Assembly: GCA_035048815.1 (NCBI GenBank) | Contig: JAUCBN010000012.1 | Coordinates: forward strand, 7,917,001 to 7,981,000 | DNA: 64,000 bases | Direction: 5' to 3' | Source of the DNA: Abelmoschus esculentus | Taxonomy: Eukaryota; Streptophyta; Magnoliopsida; Malvales; Malvaceae | Shown here: positions 1 to 12,235 of the stretch, in pieces | Numbering within the stretch: the first letter of the stretch is position 1 | Layout of the letters: every line of letters starts with the position of its first letter | Made by a program: the position numbers and the translations under genes | Notes under the pieces: generated by a model | Told to the model about the DNA's origin: nothing | The model's database searches: none | The model's input: only the letters and a program-made list of their open reading frames with translations

Positions 1-72
1 TGTTGGATGAGATTCAGTGATTTGGCTGCTGATGAAGAAGATGAAAATGGTGAGAGAAACCCATCTTAGCAT
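1..72 (-). CDS. N-terminal signal peptide of a gene cut by the left edge
   Basis: The ATG is at 72-70 on the minus strand and opens 24 codons to the window edge. They read MLRWVSLTIFIFFISSQITE followed by SHPT, with a basic n-region, a hydrophobic core and a polar end, so the product is probably secreted or a type I membrane protein. Its strand and position just beyond a CRK array would suit another CRK, but no DUF26 sequence is visible. What is seen is only the leader; the family is not identifiable here. Confidence 0.5.
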   Translation of the reverse strand, partial: MLRWVSLTIFIFFISSQITESHPT

Positions 73-180
73 GTTCTGAATCTTCATTTGGCTGACAATG
101 GTTTGGTGTTGGTGGTGATGTTTTTTCTCGAAAAGGGGGTTGTTTCGACCCTAGATACTTATGAAATGTTCTTATATACA

Positions 181-676
181 CCAAGGTGAGCATTTGCTTA
201 TTAACGGTTAACCGAATTAAATTTTTTTTAACCGAATTAATCGAATCAAAATTATTTCGGTTATTAATCAAATTAACCGAAATTTATCATAAATTTTAGT
301 TAAATTATATAATAGGTCACTAAAATAAGCTAAAATAATCTTTTAGTCACTAAAATTTTATTTTATACTAATTTAATACAAAATTTAGTGACCATTTTAT
401 AATATAAAAAATAATAAATATTTTATATTATTTTAAAAGTTAAATAACTAAAAATAAATATAGATAATATAGATAATATTATTTAATATATATAATTTTG
501 GTTATTTCGGTTAATTAGGTTAATTAATTAATTTCGAACTGAATTAATCGATAACTGAATTAACAAAAAATAATTAACCGTTAATTGAATTTATCAAAAA
601 TTAACCGATTAAATTAACTGAAATAATTTCGATTCAGTCGGTTAATCGAATTATCTAAACCGGATGTATACCCCTA
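181..676. repeat. hAT-type MITE, gttaaccgaa-rich family, copy 1
   Basis: About 500 bp of AT-rich DNA built on CGGTTAA/TTAACCG words. It begins with a degenerate ggtgagcatt end and finishes in the inverted form atacccctac. The same sequence recurs in the same orientation at 28368-28919, including a long block around 'gtcactaaa(a)t(t)aagctaaaataa'. It has no coding capacity. Confidence 0.7.
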
Positions 677-1152
677 CGTACAAATCACATGTCTTACTTT
701 CATTACCAATTACCTAGAACCAATCAGAAAACTTAAGATTTAAGAATATATTATAAAATAGACGTAAAAGGTAAACAAAAAATTAGAATTATTTAATTGA
801 TTCAAATATTATCTATGATTAAAAAAATTTAATATTTTATTTTATTAGATCAACACGTTGTTTATAAAAAAAAACTACAAAATGGTTTGTGATTGAGTTT
901 TTACTTATTTAGCATAATCGTTTTAATAATATTTTTGAATAATTTTAAATATTTAACGGAATAGATTTTAAAATCTGTATATAAAAATATAATTATTCAT
1001 CAATTATGTATCAAATAATTATCCGCGTATAATATATAGTACCTTTTTGTTGATTTTAAAAGGCATCCAAATCCAATTTTCCTTCTGGTATCTGGTGTTT
1101 ATTATTTTATTTCCCTGTTTGTTAAAGTTATTATGATTTGGATAACACCTAT
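677..1152. other. AT-rich intergenic, no gene seen
   Basis: Non-coding AT-rich sequence between two small repeat elements. I see no splice-consistent exons or RNA gene. Confidence 0.5.
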
Positions 1153-1698
1153 TAGGGTATAACGAGCCGAGCCCGAGTCAAGTCAGGCACGGTTCGGAAA
1201 CATATATATTTAGGTTCGGTTCGATTTGAGGTTCACCGAGCTCAGAATTTTAGGTCGAGCTCGGTTCGAAAATAATATTACTGAACATGGTTCGGGTTCA
1301 AAGCTCGTCAGGTTTAGCTCGAAATGAACAATTTTCTATATTATTGTATTTTATTACTTATTTATTTATAGTTTATTTTTATTTATTATTTATAGTTTTA
1401 TAAATTTATTTTAGTTGATAATATTTATTTTATTTTATTTTATTTATTTTTAGTGAATTTACTTTAATTATTTTGTTATTTTTCTTTAGTAAATGAATTA
1501 TTTTTAATGTATATATATGTTTATATATAATTATTCTGAATATGTTTACAAGTTTTTCGAGCCGAGCTTAAATAAACTTGACTTGACTTGTTTAAACCCC
1601 AAACTGAACCCAAAAACAAATAAAAATCATTTAAATCGAGTTTTAACTGAGTCGAACCCGAATAATTCGTAAGCCGAGGATAGTTATTATCACCCATA
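1153..1698. repeat. GAGCCGAG/CGAGTC-rich TIR element
   Basis: The element opens TAGGGTATAACGAGCC and closes with an inverted version (cggatagttattatcacccata is its mirror), with gagctcgg/ttcgaaccc words at both ends and an AT-rich centre. It resembles the elements at 2350-2872 and 4608-5199. Open frames inside it are not protein-like. Confidence 0.55.
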
Positions 1699-2349
1699 GT
1701 AACTACAAGTGTATGGGCAATTGTGGGGGGAAAAGAATAAAAGACAAGATCGACTTCAAAAGGTGTCAGAAGGTAATAAAAGGACAACTCTACCTTAGCT
1801 TTATGGCTTAGATCCATGCTCAAAAAGTTAATTAATTATTGCCTACAATTATTCACTAAAAATTAAATATTCAACAATTTTAAATTTCGAACATATTAAT
1901 ATAGTAAAATGATTAAACGATTAATATCTAATGGTTGAGAATATACTCTAAAATATATGTTATTGTAATCATTGTTAACTGATTTAAAAAAATTTGAATA
2001 TGTAATTATAATTTATTTAGTAAAATTTTAAGTTTAAGCCTTAAAGATAATAATATTAGAAGGAAAAATCAGAAACTTAAAATATAAATCTTAAAATAGA
2101 TATATAATTTATCAAAATTTCTTGTCATTTAATTATGTTTTTTCTGTGTTATACTTTAAAAAATTTTAAATTAAATTTTAAATTATAACTCTAATTTTAA
2201 TATCTTAAATTTTAAATCTTAAAAAATACATTCAATCTTTAATTCTTTAAATCTTAATCATATTTTTAATTTTTAATTTATTATTTTAAAATAAAAATAT
2301 CAATTAAAATATAATAAAAAGATAGAATTTCAAATCAGCCTGCTGCCAT
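1699..2349. other. AT-rich intergenic, no gene seen
   Basis: Low-complexity AT-rich DNA with many short ttaaattttaaa tracts. I see nothing recognisable. Confidence 0.5.
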
Positions 2350-2872
2350 TAGGGGTGAGTATTCGATCGAATCGAGTCAAGTTAAGTCGAAAAATTTCGA
2401 GTTATTCGAGTTGACGAGTCATATTTTACAACTCAAACTTTATTTGAAATTTTTTGGTTCGAGTCGAGTTTAAAAAATTTGAGTCGAGTCGAGTTTTCGA
2501 GTTTCTATAAATATTTAATTGTAATTATTTATCATGTTATAATATGATTTGATTCTAATTTAAACGATTTACTCTAATCATATAATATATGTATATGTAT
2601 ATATTTTTCATATGTAACAATATTTTTTATATTTTTATATATCAATGTATATATCATAAAAATTTGATAGACTCGTCTCAAACTTAAAAAACAATCTTTT
2701 AATTACTAAAAATTTTGAGTTATTCGAGTTACTCGAAATTTTATCTTACAACTCAAACTTTATTTGAATTTTTTCGAGTCAAATCAAATAAAAACGAGTC
2801 AAATATTTTCGTCTCAAATCGAGTCGAATTATTTAAGTTTTTTTAAATCTAACCGAGTCTTGCTCAGCACTA
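2350..2872. repeat. hAT-type MITE with 8-bp target duplication
   Basis: The termini are imperfect inverted repeats, TAGGGGTGAGTA and (reverse complement of the right end) TAGTGCTGAGCA. The flanks are gctgccat (2342-2349) and gctgccac (2873-2880), a 7-of-8 match of the length typical of hAT elements. The interior is GAGTCGAGT-rich at both ends and AT-rich in the middle. It is non-coding and so a non-autonomous element. Confidence 0.75.
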
Positions 2873-3425
2873 GCTGCCACGACAGCCTAACAGGATTTTT
2901 GTCCCTTGTTTTCATGCTTCATAAAATAAAGTTTTCTACTTCCAAGTACTTCCCGACAAGGTGACCTGGTTGGAAATGGATGATGACTCAACAAAACTAA
3001 CAAGACAGCTTCAATTAGCGGGGGGAATTGGGAAATCTAGACTAAACACAAGTATTGTTATTAAGAAAAAGACATTAAAATAGTAGAAAAAGTAAATAAA
3101 TAAATAAATATGAGAAATACAACCCTACACTAAAACATAAAAGTAAATCATGTTATTACAATAAGGTATAAAGAATTTTTATTTGATAAGACTTTGAAAG
3201 TATACACTGACACGATAATATTATAGAGACAAATATATTAATTAAAAAATTATTATATAATAAAAATAATTTTATAAAATATTTAAAATATAATATATAT
3301 TTTTTTATAGATTCGTCATTTTTCAATTCATTTATTATCAGTTATTTTAATAATTTTTATTTATAAAAAATTATTTTAATTTAAAATAAAATATTAAAAG
3401 ATTGAATTACTCTAAATTAACTATT
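2873..3425. other. intergenic, no gene seen
   Basis: Unique-looking sequence to about 3060, then AT-rich low complexity. No supported gene. Confidence 0.5.
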
Positions 3426-3882
3426 GGTATAAATATAATTTTAACCCTTAACGTTTATAATTTTTATCGTTTTGTCTCTTATTCTTTTTTGAGATAAATT
3501 TGGCCCTTAACCTATATTTTTTTGACAAATAACTTATTTTTTAACTAAATTAAGGTTGAGAATGTTTAGTAGTATTTTATTTTAGAATTAATTAATTTTT
3601 TAATATTTTATTTTAATTGCTTTATATTTTATATTAAAATAAAATTATATTTCATATATATATATATATATATTTGATATGTTAGATGTTATGTTATTTA
3701 AAATAATATTATCATATGCATAAGATATGTCATCATTGTTAGATTTTTAACGGTCCAATTATCATGATAGTTAACAAATAAACTACTTATCAAAAAGATA
3801 TAGGTTAAAGACCAAATTTATCCCAAAAAAGAATCAAAACGATAAAATTACAAATATTAAAGATTAAAATTATCTTTATACC
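3426..3882. repeat. foldback element, copy 1 (short left arm)
   Basis: A long inverted repeat. The left arm (ggtataaatataattttaac onward, about 115 bp) is mirrored by the right arm ending in attaaaattatctttatacc. Both arms carry the words cccttaacgttt, gttttg, aatttggcccttaacctata and gacaaata. An (AT)n run sits at about 3655-3676. The larger, more symmetric relative is at 45571-46273. Confidence 0.75.
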
Positions 3883-4607
3883 TTAATTATTTAATCGAAT
3901 GTTGTAAGGATATTTTTCCCATTGTCTTTATAATTCCACAGTCTCTTACATGGTTTTGACTTCCCACTATTTTGTTCAAAAATGGCGTGAAAGCAAGAAG
4001 ATTGAACCCTGTTGAGAGAGAAATTATATCATGGCTCAGTCCTACCACATCATTCATGAGATTAATCAATAGAAATTATCTATCTTATTATTTTTTAATT
4101 TTTTAAGTGAAGATTCACTTAAAAAAATTTATGACATGAAAAAATTAATAAAGTAGACAATTTTTATTAGTTGGTCTTATAGATAGATATGAGATTAACC
4201 CATGATATAATTTTTCCTGTTGAGGTAATTATTAGTAATTGATTATACGTCATGTAAACCATGTCCTATGATTCAAAAGGGTGGGGCCTATTTCAGATGA
4301 AAGATGGCATGGTCAGTAGGAGTCTGTTCCAAAAGAATCTTTGTTTTAATAACAAAACTTGGATTTGAAAGGGAATGGGTAAGGATGAGGACAGGGAAAG
4401 ATTAAACGCAATCCACATCATTAATTAGTATACAAGTTGTAAGAGAATTAGAAATTCTATATATATATTTTTAATGATTTTTATGTTTTATATTAAAAAT
4501 TTAATTTGAAATTTAGAACATTAAAAATATAGTGTAGTTTTTAAGATTTGTAATTTAAAATTTAAAAAATTAAAATTTAGAGTTAAAATTTTAAATTTGA
4601 TGTTTTA
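3883..4607. other. intergenic, no gene seen
   Basis: AT-rich DNA with no convincing exon. The one modest open frame (about 3887-4069, minus) has no recognisable protein character. Confidence 0.5.
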
Positions 4608-5199
4608 GTAGTTTTGTGTTTAACTCGATTCGGTCAAAGCTCGATAAATACTCAACTCAGATTAGCTCGATTAGAACTCGAGCTCGACTCAATACCTTAA
4701 CGAGTTGAATCGAACAAAGTCTAACTCGACTCGATAAGTTTACGAGCCGCTCGTTAATTTTTAAAAATATTTTTTAATAATTAATTTAAAATAATTTTAT
4801 TCAAAAAATAAATTAAAATAATAATTATTAATGTGTGAATTGTTACTTTAATTTTAATATGCTAGTTTGGTGTATTTATAGAATATTATTTTTGAATTTA
4901 GACTTTAAAAATGTTTTATACACTATTTTTTGATATATTTTTTTAAAATTTGTTAATTTAAGATAATATTAAGCCTCATATGGTATTATTAAATTTTATT
5001 TTTAGTTAAAAATAAGGTAAGTTTTTTAATGAGCTTAATGAGCAATGAGTCGAGCAATAAAAAATTTTAACGAGCACGAGTTGAACACAATTTTAACGAG
5101 CTTAACAAACAACGAGTCGAGTCGAACAATAAATTTTTTTAACGAGTACGAATCGAACAATGTCCAACTCCTGATCGACTTGTTCAATAAACACCCCTA
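4608..5199. repeat. CGAGTCGAG-rich TIR element
   Basis: Ends in aaacacccctagt and begins near gtgtttaactcgattcgg, with CGAGTCGA/TCGAACAA words concentrated at both ends and an AT-rich middle. It has the same general architecture as the 1153-1698 and 2350-2872 elements. The exact left end is uncertain. Confidence 0.55.
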
Positions 5200-5861
5200 G
5201 TCTTGAAAAGAGAAGTTTTTTTTCTTCAAGAGGAACAAATGATTGAGAAAAAAAATCATCTAATAGTAAAAGTCGGTTAATTCCATTAGAGATCCTCAAA
5301 TTATGGTTCAAATTATAAATTGGTTTTTAACTTTATAATTATTGGGCCCTTCTGTCAGCCTTAATTGTCAGGTTGGGCTTCAAATTCCTGAAGCAAATTG
5401 GCTCGTAAACTATAATTCAATTGATTCTCAAATTTGAAAATTTTTCGGATTTATATCGAAGGAATAAACATTATAATAATTATATTTTCATTTCAACTTT
5501 AATCGTCATATTGAATATTAAATATTATATCAAAATCGACGTGAAGTAAATTTAAAACATGTAATTTTTAAATAGTGTGTACTTATCACATAGACATTTA
5601 ATTCCGATAGATAAAAAAATAAATTTTAAAATTTTATAATACTATTTGTTTGTTTAAACTCGTCACCTCGATGATCGATTCACGCCGCTAATGTGAAATA
5701 AATCTGCCCATATTAGATCTATTGCAGACAAAATGACCTGATGGATGATACTGATAAGTCGGATGGACAGAAATTCCCCTACTGAGCTACAACAAAACTT
5801 GTGCCATGGAAAAACAAAGGCTTATTCAACAGTGGTACAAAGATGCATCCGTTAACTCACA
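5200..5861. other. 3' flank of CRK A, no gene seen
   Basis: AT-rich sequence downstream of the first CRK. It probably contains that gene's 3' UTR near 5800-5861. No other feature is recognised. Confidence 0.4.
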
Positions 5862-8529
5862 TTACCGAGGGTCTAATTCAGTGATGGATACCTCATTGAT
5901 AGACCATGGTGCTGATTGACTGGTAGATTGATCAGATAGAAGACCCTTGTAGGGCATCTTCCCCTCTGATATACTGTGAAGGAAAAATGCTGGCTCTTTT
6001 GGCATCGACAGCGTGACGGAGTAACTGTTAAGAGTAAGAACAATGGTGGCCATCGTCGGCCTATCGGAAGGGTCTTCTTGAACACATAATAAACCGAGTT
6101 GAATGCATCGGATGACTTCGTTTCTAGAGCAATTATCCCTCAGAACAGGGTTCAACAACTCCAGGGGTCTATTATCTTTCCATAGTTTCCAAGCCTGGCA
6201 TTGGATCAACAAAGGTACAAGAAGGTCACAACAAGGGTAGTTGAACTCATAGGGATAAAAGACTTGTTATACTCACGTAGCTAATCAGGTCCTGAGCACC
6301 ATCTGTTTCATAGAAATTACTGTTCCTTTGGCCACTGATGATTTCTAGAACTAAAACACCGAAACTATATACGTCCGATTTCACCGAGAATTGTCCATGC
6401 ATTGCATATTCCGGAGACATGTAGCCACTGTTTTGAACCAGAAACAATGTCAGTGTAATGGAGGTGTTACACCATTCGGCAATTGGAATGCAACAACTAA
6501 TGGTTAAATAGCCTATGAACAAAGTTATAACTTACTAGGTTCCAACAACCCTTCTGGTGGTTCCTTGCGTTTGATCCCCTCCGAAAATCCTTGCCATGCC
6601 GAAATCCGAGATTTTGGGGTTCATGTCTCCATCTAACAATACGTTGCTGGCCTTGAGATCACGGTGGATGATTCTAAGTCGAGAATCCTCGTGCAGATAA
6701 AGAATTCCGCGAGCAATCCCTCCGATTATCTTGTATCGTCTCGACCAATCCAATTGTTCTTGTTTTGCAGGATCTAAACAAAAATAAGCATTTCAGTTTA
6801 ACTAAGCAAACTTGGAGATTCACAAAAAAGGTCAAGAAAAGTATGTGAAAAATACCGTAAACAAAAAAGTCCAAGCTCTTGTTGGGCACAAATTCATATA
6901 TTAGTATCTTTTCTTCTCCTTCCAAGCAAAATCCTAGTAGTCTCACTAGATTTCTGTGTTGAAGCTTAGCTACCAATACGACCTCGTTTTTAAACTCCTC
7001 TGCTCCTTGCCCTGAACCTCTTGATAATCTCTTAACAGCTATCTCTTGTTGGTTAGGAAGGATACCCTGAGCATATATAAATTGAACCAATCATTATATG
7101 CATATTCAGATTAATTACACTTGTTCATATCACTTTGGGATTGAACTAGTTTCACGGTTTGGGTCGATTCAGGTTTGGATTGGACGGATTCGTATCATTA
7201 GATCAAATTTTTCGAGTTCGAGTTAGAATAGAAAGGAAGTAACTATACCTTGTAAACTTCACCAAAACCACCTTCGCCTAGCTTGTTAGCGTCTGAAAAG
7301 TTATGTGTTGCAGTTTCAATTGTGGTAAAATCATACTGCAATGAATCTACAGTGGTTATGTCACACCCTCCTTCACAACCGAAGACAAAAGAGAGTCATT
7401 TTCTTTTGTGAATGATAAGGAAATAAATTAGTACAAGCTTAACCACGATGTTCTTTACCGTATTCTGCCTGGACAAGGTCGGACTTCTTCCTTGCTCTCC
7501 TCTTTAACAGACAAAAAGCCAACAATAAAAACAAAATGGCGACAACAATTGGAGCAACAATGGCAACAATAATTTGCCATGTGCTTCGGCCATTCCCTCC
7601 TGAAGGCATAATATGTACAGGTTATGCTACAAGGTCAAAAGGGGTGTAGGAGGAAAGAGGAAGAACAGAAAATTAAGACTAAATAGTGAGGATAAACCTG
7701 GTGCTGGAGATGGAGTACGCGGTGTTGCAGGAGGTGGAGTACGCGGTGTTGCAGGAGGTGGAGGTGATGGAGGAACGGCTGTTTGATTATAGAACCTGTA
7801 AATTTCATATCTGACGTTGCAGCTAGGACTCAGCAGTCTTCCTCCTCGCACTCCGGTTGGAAGATTTCCCATCGCGAAGTCCAGACATCTATCGCAGTCC
7901 ATGCTCGACAAATCCGGTGTACACTGTGCAAGGGTGTACAGTGTTTGAAAAGTTGAAAAATTTGCCTCTCGAATCGCAAATTTTTTAGCACCCTGTGATG
8001 CGTTTGCCGCCTGAGTTGCTGCATCATCCATCGTTGCTTGCAATTGCTGATTGAGACGGTCTTGGTCAGTGATATTCTGAGTGTTAGCCAAGATAATTGC
8101 AGGTGCTTCAGCCACACTGGAAAATATATTTTGATTCGAGTACCGTAGGAGGCATTCGTCGTACCAAACCACCGCCGTTACTTCAACGGGACAACGTCCT
8201 GAAATATCACCTGCAGCAAAGGTGACGCACGATTGGCAGACGCTGGTGGAAACATCTCCACGACAAAGAAAAAGACCGTACACCATGTTGGCTCCCCTGC
8301 CTGAGGTTGTGTTGTAGAAACCATCTCCCCGGGTCCCATTAGCCGACAGCGATGATAACAAGGCGTCGCGGTTGGCTTGGTAAGTGCTGTTTCTTGAGAA
8401 AGTGGTGGTGTTGGGACAATTGTGGTAGAGATAATTAGGCTGCTGAGCCTGAGCTTCAGCTGCAGGGCTGAGCAAGGAAAGCACTGCCACCAACAGCAAC
8501 AGGTTTATCAAGGCTTTGAAGTTCCCCAT
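5862..8529 (-). CDS. cysteine-rich receptor-like kinase (CRK A), intact
   Basis: Membrane receptor-like kinase with two extracellular DUF26 (Gnk2-type) domains, probably acting in immune, ROS or stress signalling at the plasma membrane. There are seven exons: 8529-7698, 7599-7459, 7370-7249, 7066-6856, 6773-6536, 6427-6277 and 6194-5862. All junctions are GT-AG and they sum to 675 codons plus stop. The start was taken at MGNFKALINLLLL, a clean signal peptide; an ATG eight codons upstream (8553) is possible. DUF26 motifs C-X8-C-X2-C are visible (CRGDVSTSVCQSC; CTPDLSSMDCDRC). A Pro-rich stalk precedes the transmembrane exon (7599-7459), and the kinase shows GEGGFGEVYK, the AVKR lysine, HRDLKASN (RD type), DFG and SPEYAM. 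Exons of 211, 238 and 151 bp recur exactly in its array neighbours. Confidence 0.93.
7712..7759 (-). repeat. 24-bp in-frame tandem duplication in CRK A stalk
   Basis: Two identical 24-bp units (ggagtacgcggtgttgcagg plus aggt on the plus strand) lie at 7712-7735 and 7736-7759. Each encodes eight residues of a Pro-rich ATPRTPPP-type repeat between the second DUF26 domain and the membrane span. CRK B has a plain proline run there instead. Confidence 0.85.
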
Positions 8530-9051
8530 GTTTTTCAGCTTAGAATATACCATGAAAAAGGGAAAAAATCTATGAATTTATGAAAACGCACAACTTTTCG
8601 CCATTGCAGAAGCTTCACCGATCCTTACTAAGAAATATCTGAGTCAAGTCAACTGACTTTTCAACTGTTTCTGTACTAATAATAAAGAGTTGGGTCCGCA
8701 GTGAATGAATGGGAGTGGGACGGGTGTGAAAAAATTAATATTTTCCAATGTGGCAGCTGGCTACGTGACGATGACAGGGACGATAAAAGCTTTAGATTGA
8801 CATGGGTACACGAAGAAACTATTACCTTTATTTTAATCACTAAAATCTGAAAAACATTCAATTTGATCACTTAAAACAATTATTTTTATTAAAAATTTGT
8901 CCACTAAAACTGAAGCAAAACACAAAAACAAACCATACCATACACTCAGAACTGAAGCAAAAACAAGAAAATGAACATATCCTACTCACCTAGACCAACA
9001 ATGTATGAGAAATCGAAAGCTTATTCAACATTGGCAGATAGCTAACTCGCA
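8530..9051. other. CRK A promoter / CRK B 3' flank
   Basis: About 520 bp separate CRK A's start from CRK B's stop. The part nearer 8530-8700 should hold CRK A's minus-strand promoter and 5' UTR. No separate gene is seen. Confidence 0.4.
8641..8652 (-). promoter_or_regulatory. overlapping W-boxes upstream of CRK A
   Basis: On the minus strand this reads TTGACTTGACTC, two overlapping TTGAC cores, about 115 bp upstream of the chosen start. The surrounding block (tccttactaagaaatatctgagtcaa on the plus strand) is conserved upstream of the truncated CRK at 14764-14982. W-boxes are WRKY binding sites and WRKY control of CRKs is well known; function here is inferred. Confidence 0.5.
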
Positions 9052-11842
9052 TTACCGAGGGTGTAACTCAGTGATAGATAACTCATTGGTGGACAATGGG
9101 ATTGATAGATCAGATTCAAGCCCTTTGTATGTCATCCTCCCATCTGTTCTACTATGAAGGAAAAATGCCGGTTCTTTAGGTAGTGGTAGTGTGGCAGAGT
9201 AACTGTTGAGCATGAGAACAACGTTAGCCATCGTTGGCCTATCGGACGGATCTTCTTGAACGCATAATAACCCGAGTTGGATGCATCTAACCACTTCATT
9301 TCTGGCGTAATTATCCCTCAGAACAGGGTTTAACAAATCTAGGGGTCTCTCATCCTTCCAAAGTTTCCAAGCCTGCATTGGATGAACAAACTCACAAAGG
9401 TTCAATAAGTTCACTAGGGTACTTGAACACACAAGGCCAAAAGACTTATTATACTCACATAGCTAATCAGGTCCTGAGCACCATCTGTTTCATAGAAATT
9501 ACTGTTCCTTTGGCCACTTATTATTTCCAGAACTAAAACACCAAAACTATATGCATCCGATTTCACCGAAAATTGCCCCTGCATCGCATATTCGGGAGAC
9601 ATGTAGCCGCTGTCCAACCAGTAACAATATCAGTGTAATGAAGGTGTTAGGCCATTATGCCTACGAAAAAAATTGTAACTTACTAGGTCCCGACCACTCT
9701 TCTTGTAGTTCCTTGAGTTTGATCAACTCCGAAAATCCTTGCCATGCCAAAATCCGAAATTTTGGGGTTCATATCTCCATCTAACAATATATTGCTGGCC
9801 TTGAGATCCCGGTGGATGATTCTAAGTCGAGAATCCTCGTGCAGATAAAGAATTCCGCGAGCAATCCCTCCGATTATCTTGTATCGTCTCGACCAATCCA
9901 ATTGTTCTTGTTTTGCAGGATCTAAACAAAAACAAGCATTTATGTTTAACAAACCAAACTTAGAGATCCTCAAAAAGGTCATGAAAAGTACGTGAAAACT
10001 GAAAATACCGAAAACAAAATAGTCCAAGCTCTTGTTGGGCACATATTCATAAATCAGTATCTTTTCTTCTCCTTCCAAGCAAAATCCCAATAATCTCACT
10101 AGATTTCTGTGTTGAAGCTTAGCTACCAATACGACCTCGTTTTTAAACTCCTCTGCTCCTTGTCCCGAGCCTCTTGACAATCTCTTAACAGCTATCTCTT
10201 GTTGGTTAGGAAGGACACCCTGAGCATAAACAAGTAGATTTTTTAGAACTGGTGCAGTTGATTTTAGAATTGAAATTTGAAAGCAAGTAACTATACCTTG
10301 TAAACATCACCAAAACCACCTTCGCCTAGCTTGTTAGCGTCTGAAAAATGATCTGTTGCGGTTTCAATGGTGGTAAAGTCATACTGCAATGCCTCAACAG
10401 TGCTTATATCATACCCTGATGCATAACAGAAGACCAAAGCACGTTATTTTCTTTGTACGAAATATGGAAAATTCTAAGATGAGACGGAATTAAAATAAAT
10501 TATTATATATTTTTTATTATTTTTGTAAAAATATATATAGGTTAAGTAAATACAAAAGTTCTTATTAATTGTTCGTAAGAATTTAAGTAATTACGTAAAT
10601 TCTTATCAAGAATGATACGAATTTATGTAGATTTTGTTTTAAATATGTTTTTTCGTAAATTATAAGTATTTGTATAACTATATTATTATAAAATACAAAA
10701 AATTATATAAATCCATATCATTTTAAACTCACCCTAACCATTTTTTTAATTTTAGAAATTATTAAAAGATGAACACAAATTTAACCACGCCCTTTACCAT
10801 TTTCTGCCCGGACAGCATCGTCTTTCTTCGTTGTTCTTCTCTTTAATAGCCAACAGGCCAGGAAGATTAGCAAAATGATGACAGCAATTGGAACAACTAT
10901 GGCAACAATTATTGGCCATGATCTTTGGCTGTTCCCGTTCCCTCCTGAAGCTATAATATGCACCGGTATAAGGTTGAAAAGGGTAAACCTTGGGAACAAA
11001 AAGAACTTATGAATGGAAAGTTAGGATATACCTGGAGCTGGAGGAGGAGGAGGAGGTGATGGTGGGGGTGCAACTCCTGTTTGATTATAGAACATGTAAA
11101 CTTCATATCTGACGTTGCAGCTAGGACTGAGCACTCTTCCTCCTTGGCTTCCTCTTGGAAGATTTCCTATTGCGAACCGTAGACATCTATCGCATTCCGA
11201 GCTTGACAGATCCGGTGTGCACTGACCGAGGCTGTATAGTGTTTGAAAACTTGATGAAAAATTTGCCGCTGTTGCTCTAGCGGAAAATTTTCTAGCACCA
11301 TCTGGTGTGTTTGCGGCAAGGGTTGCTGTCTCACTCATCGTCTCTTGCACTTGCTGGTTGAAACGGTCTTGATCAGCGATATTCTGAGTGATATTCTGAG
11401 AGTTACGAAAGACAGCTGCAGGTTCTTCGGCCTCGGCCGAAAAGATATTTACGTCCGAGTACCGTATTAGGCACTCGTCATACCAAGCCACCGCTGTTAT
11501 TTCTACGGGACAACGTCGGGAGATGTCGGTGGCGGCAAAGGCAACACACGCTTGGCAGGCTTCGGCAGATAGGTCCCCACGGCAGAGGAAAAGGCCGTAT
11601 ACCATGTCAGGGTTCCTTCCAGCAGTTGTGTTGTAGAAACCATCTCCACGGGTTCCGTTGGACGAGAGCGAAGCCAATAAGGTATTGCGATTAGCTCCAT
11701 AAGTGCTGTTTCCGGGGAAAGTGGTCGTGTTAGGACAAACGTGGTATCGATAAGTAGCCTGCTGAGCTTCAGCAGCGGGGCTAAGCAAAGAGATGACTAT
11801 GACTACCAGCAACAGATTTATGGAAGCTCTAAGGAGACACAT
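9052..11842 (-). CDS. cysteine-rich receptor-like kinase (CRK B), intact
   Basis: Close paralogue of CRK A with the same role and architecture. Exons are 11842-11032, 10944-10798, 10415-10297, 10219-10009, 9921-9684, 9609-9459 and 9372-9052, giving 665 codons plus stop with every junction GT-AG and in frame. It has a signal peptide (MCLLRASINLLLVVIVISLL), two DUF26 domains (CRGDLSAEACQAC; CTPDLSSSECDRC), a proline-run stalk, a transmembrane segment in exon 2, and a kinase with GEGGFGDVYK, AVKR, HRDLKASN, DFG and SPEYAM. Exons 4-6 are near-identical to CRK A (211/238/151 bp), so the two are a fairly recent tandem duplication. Intron 2 is about 380 bp against 88 bp in CRK A because of an AT-rich insert. 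Confidence 0.92.
10480..10775. repeat. AT-rich insert in intron 2 of CRK B
   Basis: Roughly 290 bp of AT-rich DNA (ttattatatattttttatta; aattacgtaaattcttatca) is absent from the equivalent 88-bp intron of CRK A. It has no coding content. It could be an inserted small element, but I could not define termini or a target duplication. Confidence 0.4.
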
Positions 11843-12235
11843 TTTTTAGTTACCAAGAAAAGTTTCTTTCTCTTCTCTTGGATTGGAATACAATAAACAA
11901 GTGAGGTCTGCCGTCTGCTTTATAAAATCTGGAATCTGGATTCTGGTCACATGTGTAGTAGGCTAATTTTTGAATAAAAACATGTATAAAGAAAAAAAAT
12001 ACTACATATTCCTAAAATATTGAGTACTTATTTTGATCTTTATACTCTAATTTTTAATATTTTATTTTAAGTTAAAATATTTATTTATAAATAAATTTGA
12101 TTTATCATGATAAACCTATATACATTATTTTTTATATGTTTTATCATTAATCCATAATAATATTTTGCCTTTTCTTATAAAAGTTTAACATATTTTAAAT
12201 TTGTTTTGTCTAAAAATATTATACAATTGTATATG
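11843..12235. other. CRK B promoter region
   Basis: 5' flank of CRK B on the minus strand, becoming AT-rich beyond about 11960. No TATA box is assigned with confidence and no other gene is seen. Confidence 0.35.

Noticed and set aside
1521..1823. 100-codon open frame on the minus strand
   Set aside because: It overlaps the end of the 1153-1698 TIR element and its composition is that of repeat DNA; no domain or splice context.
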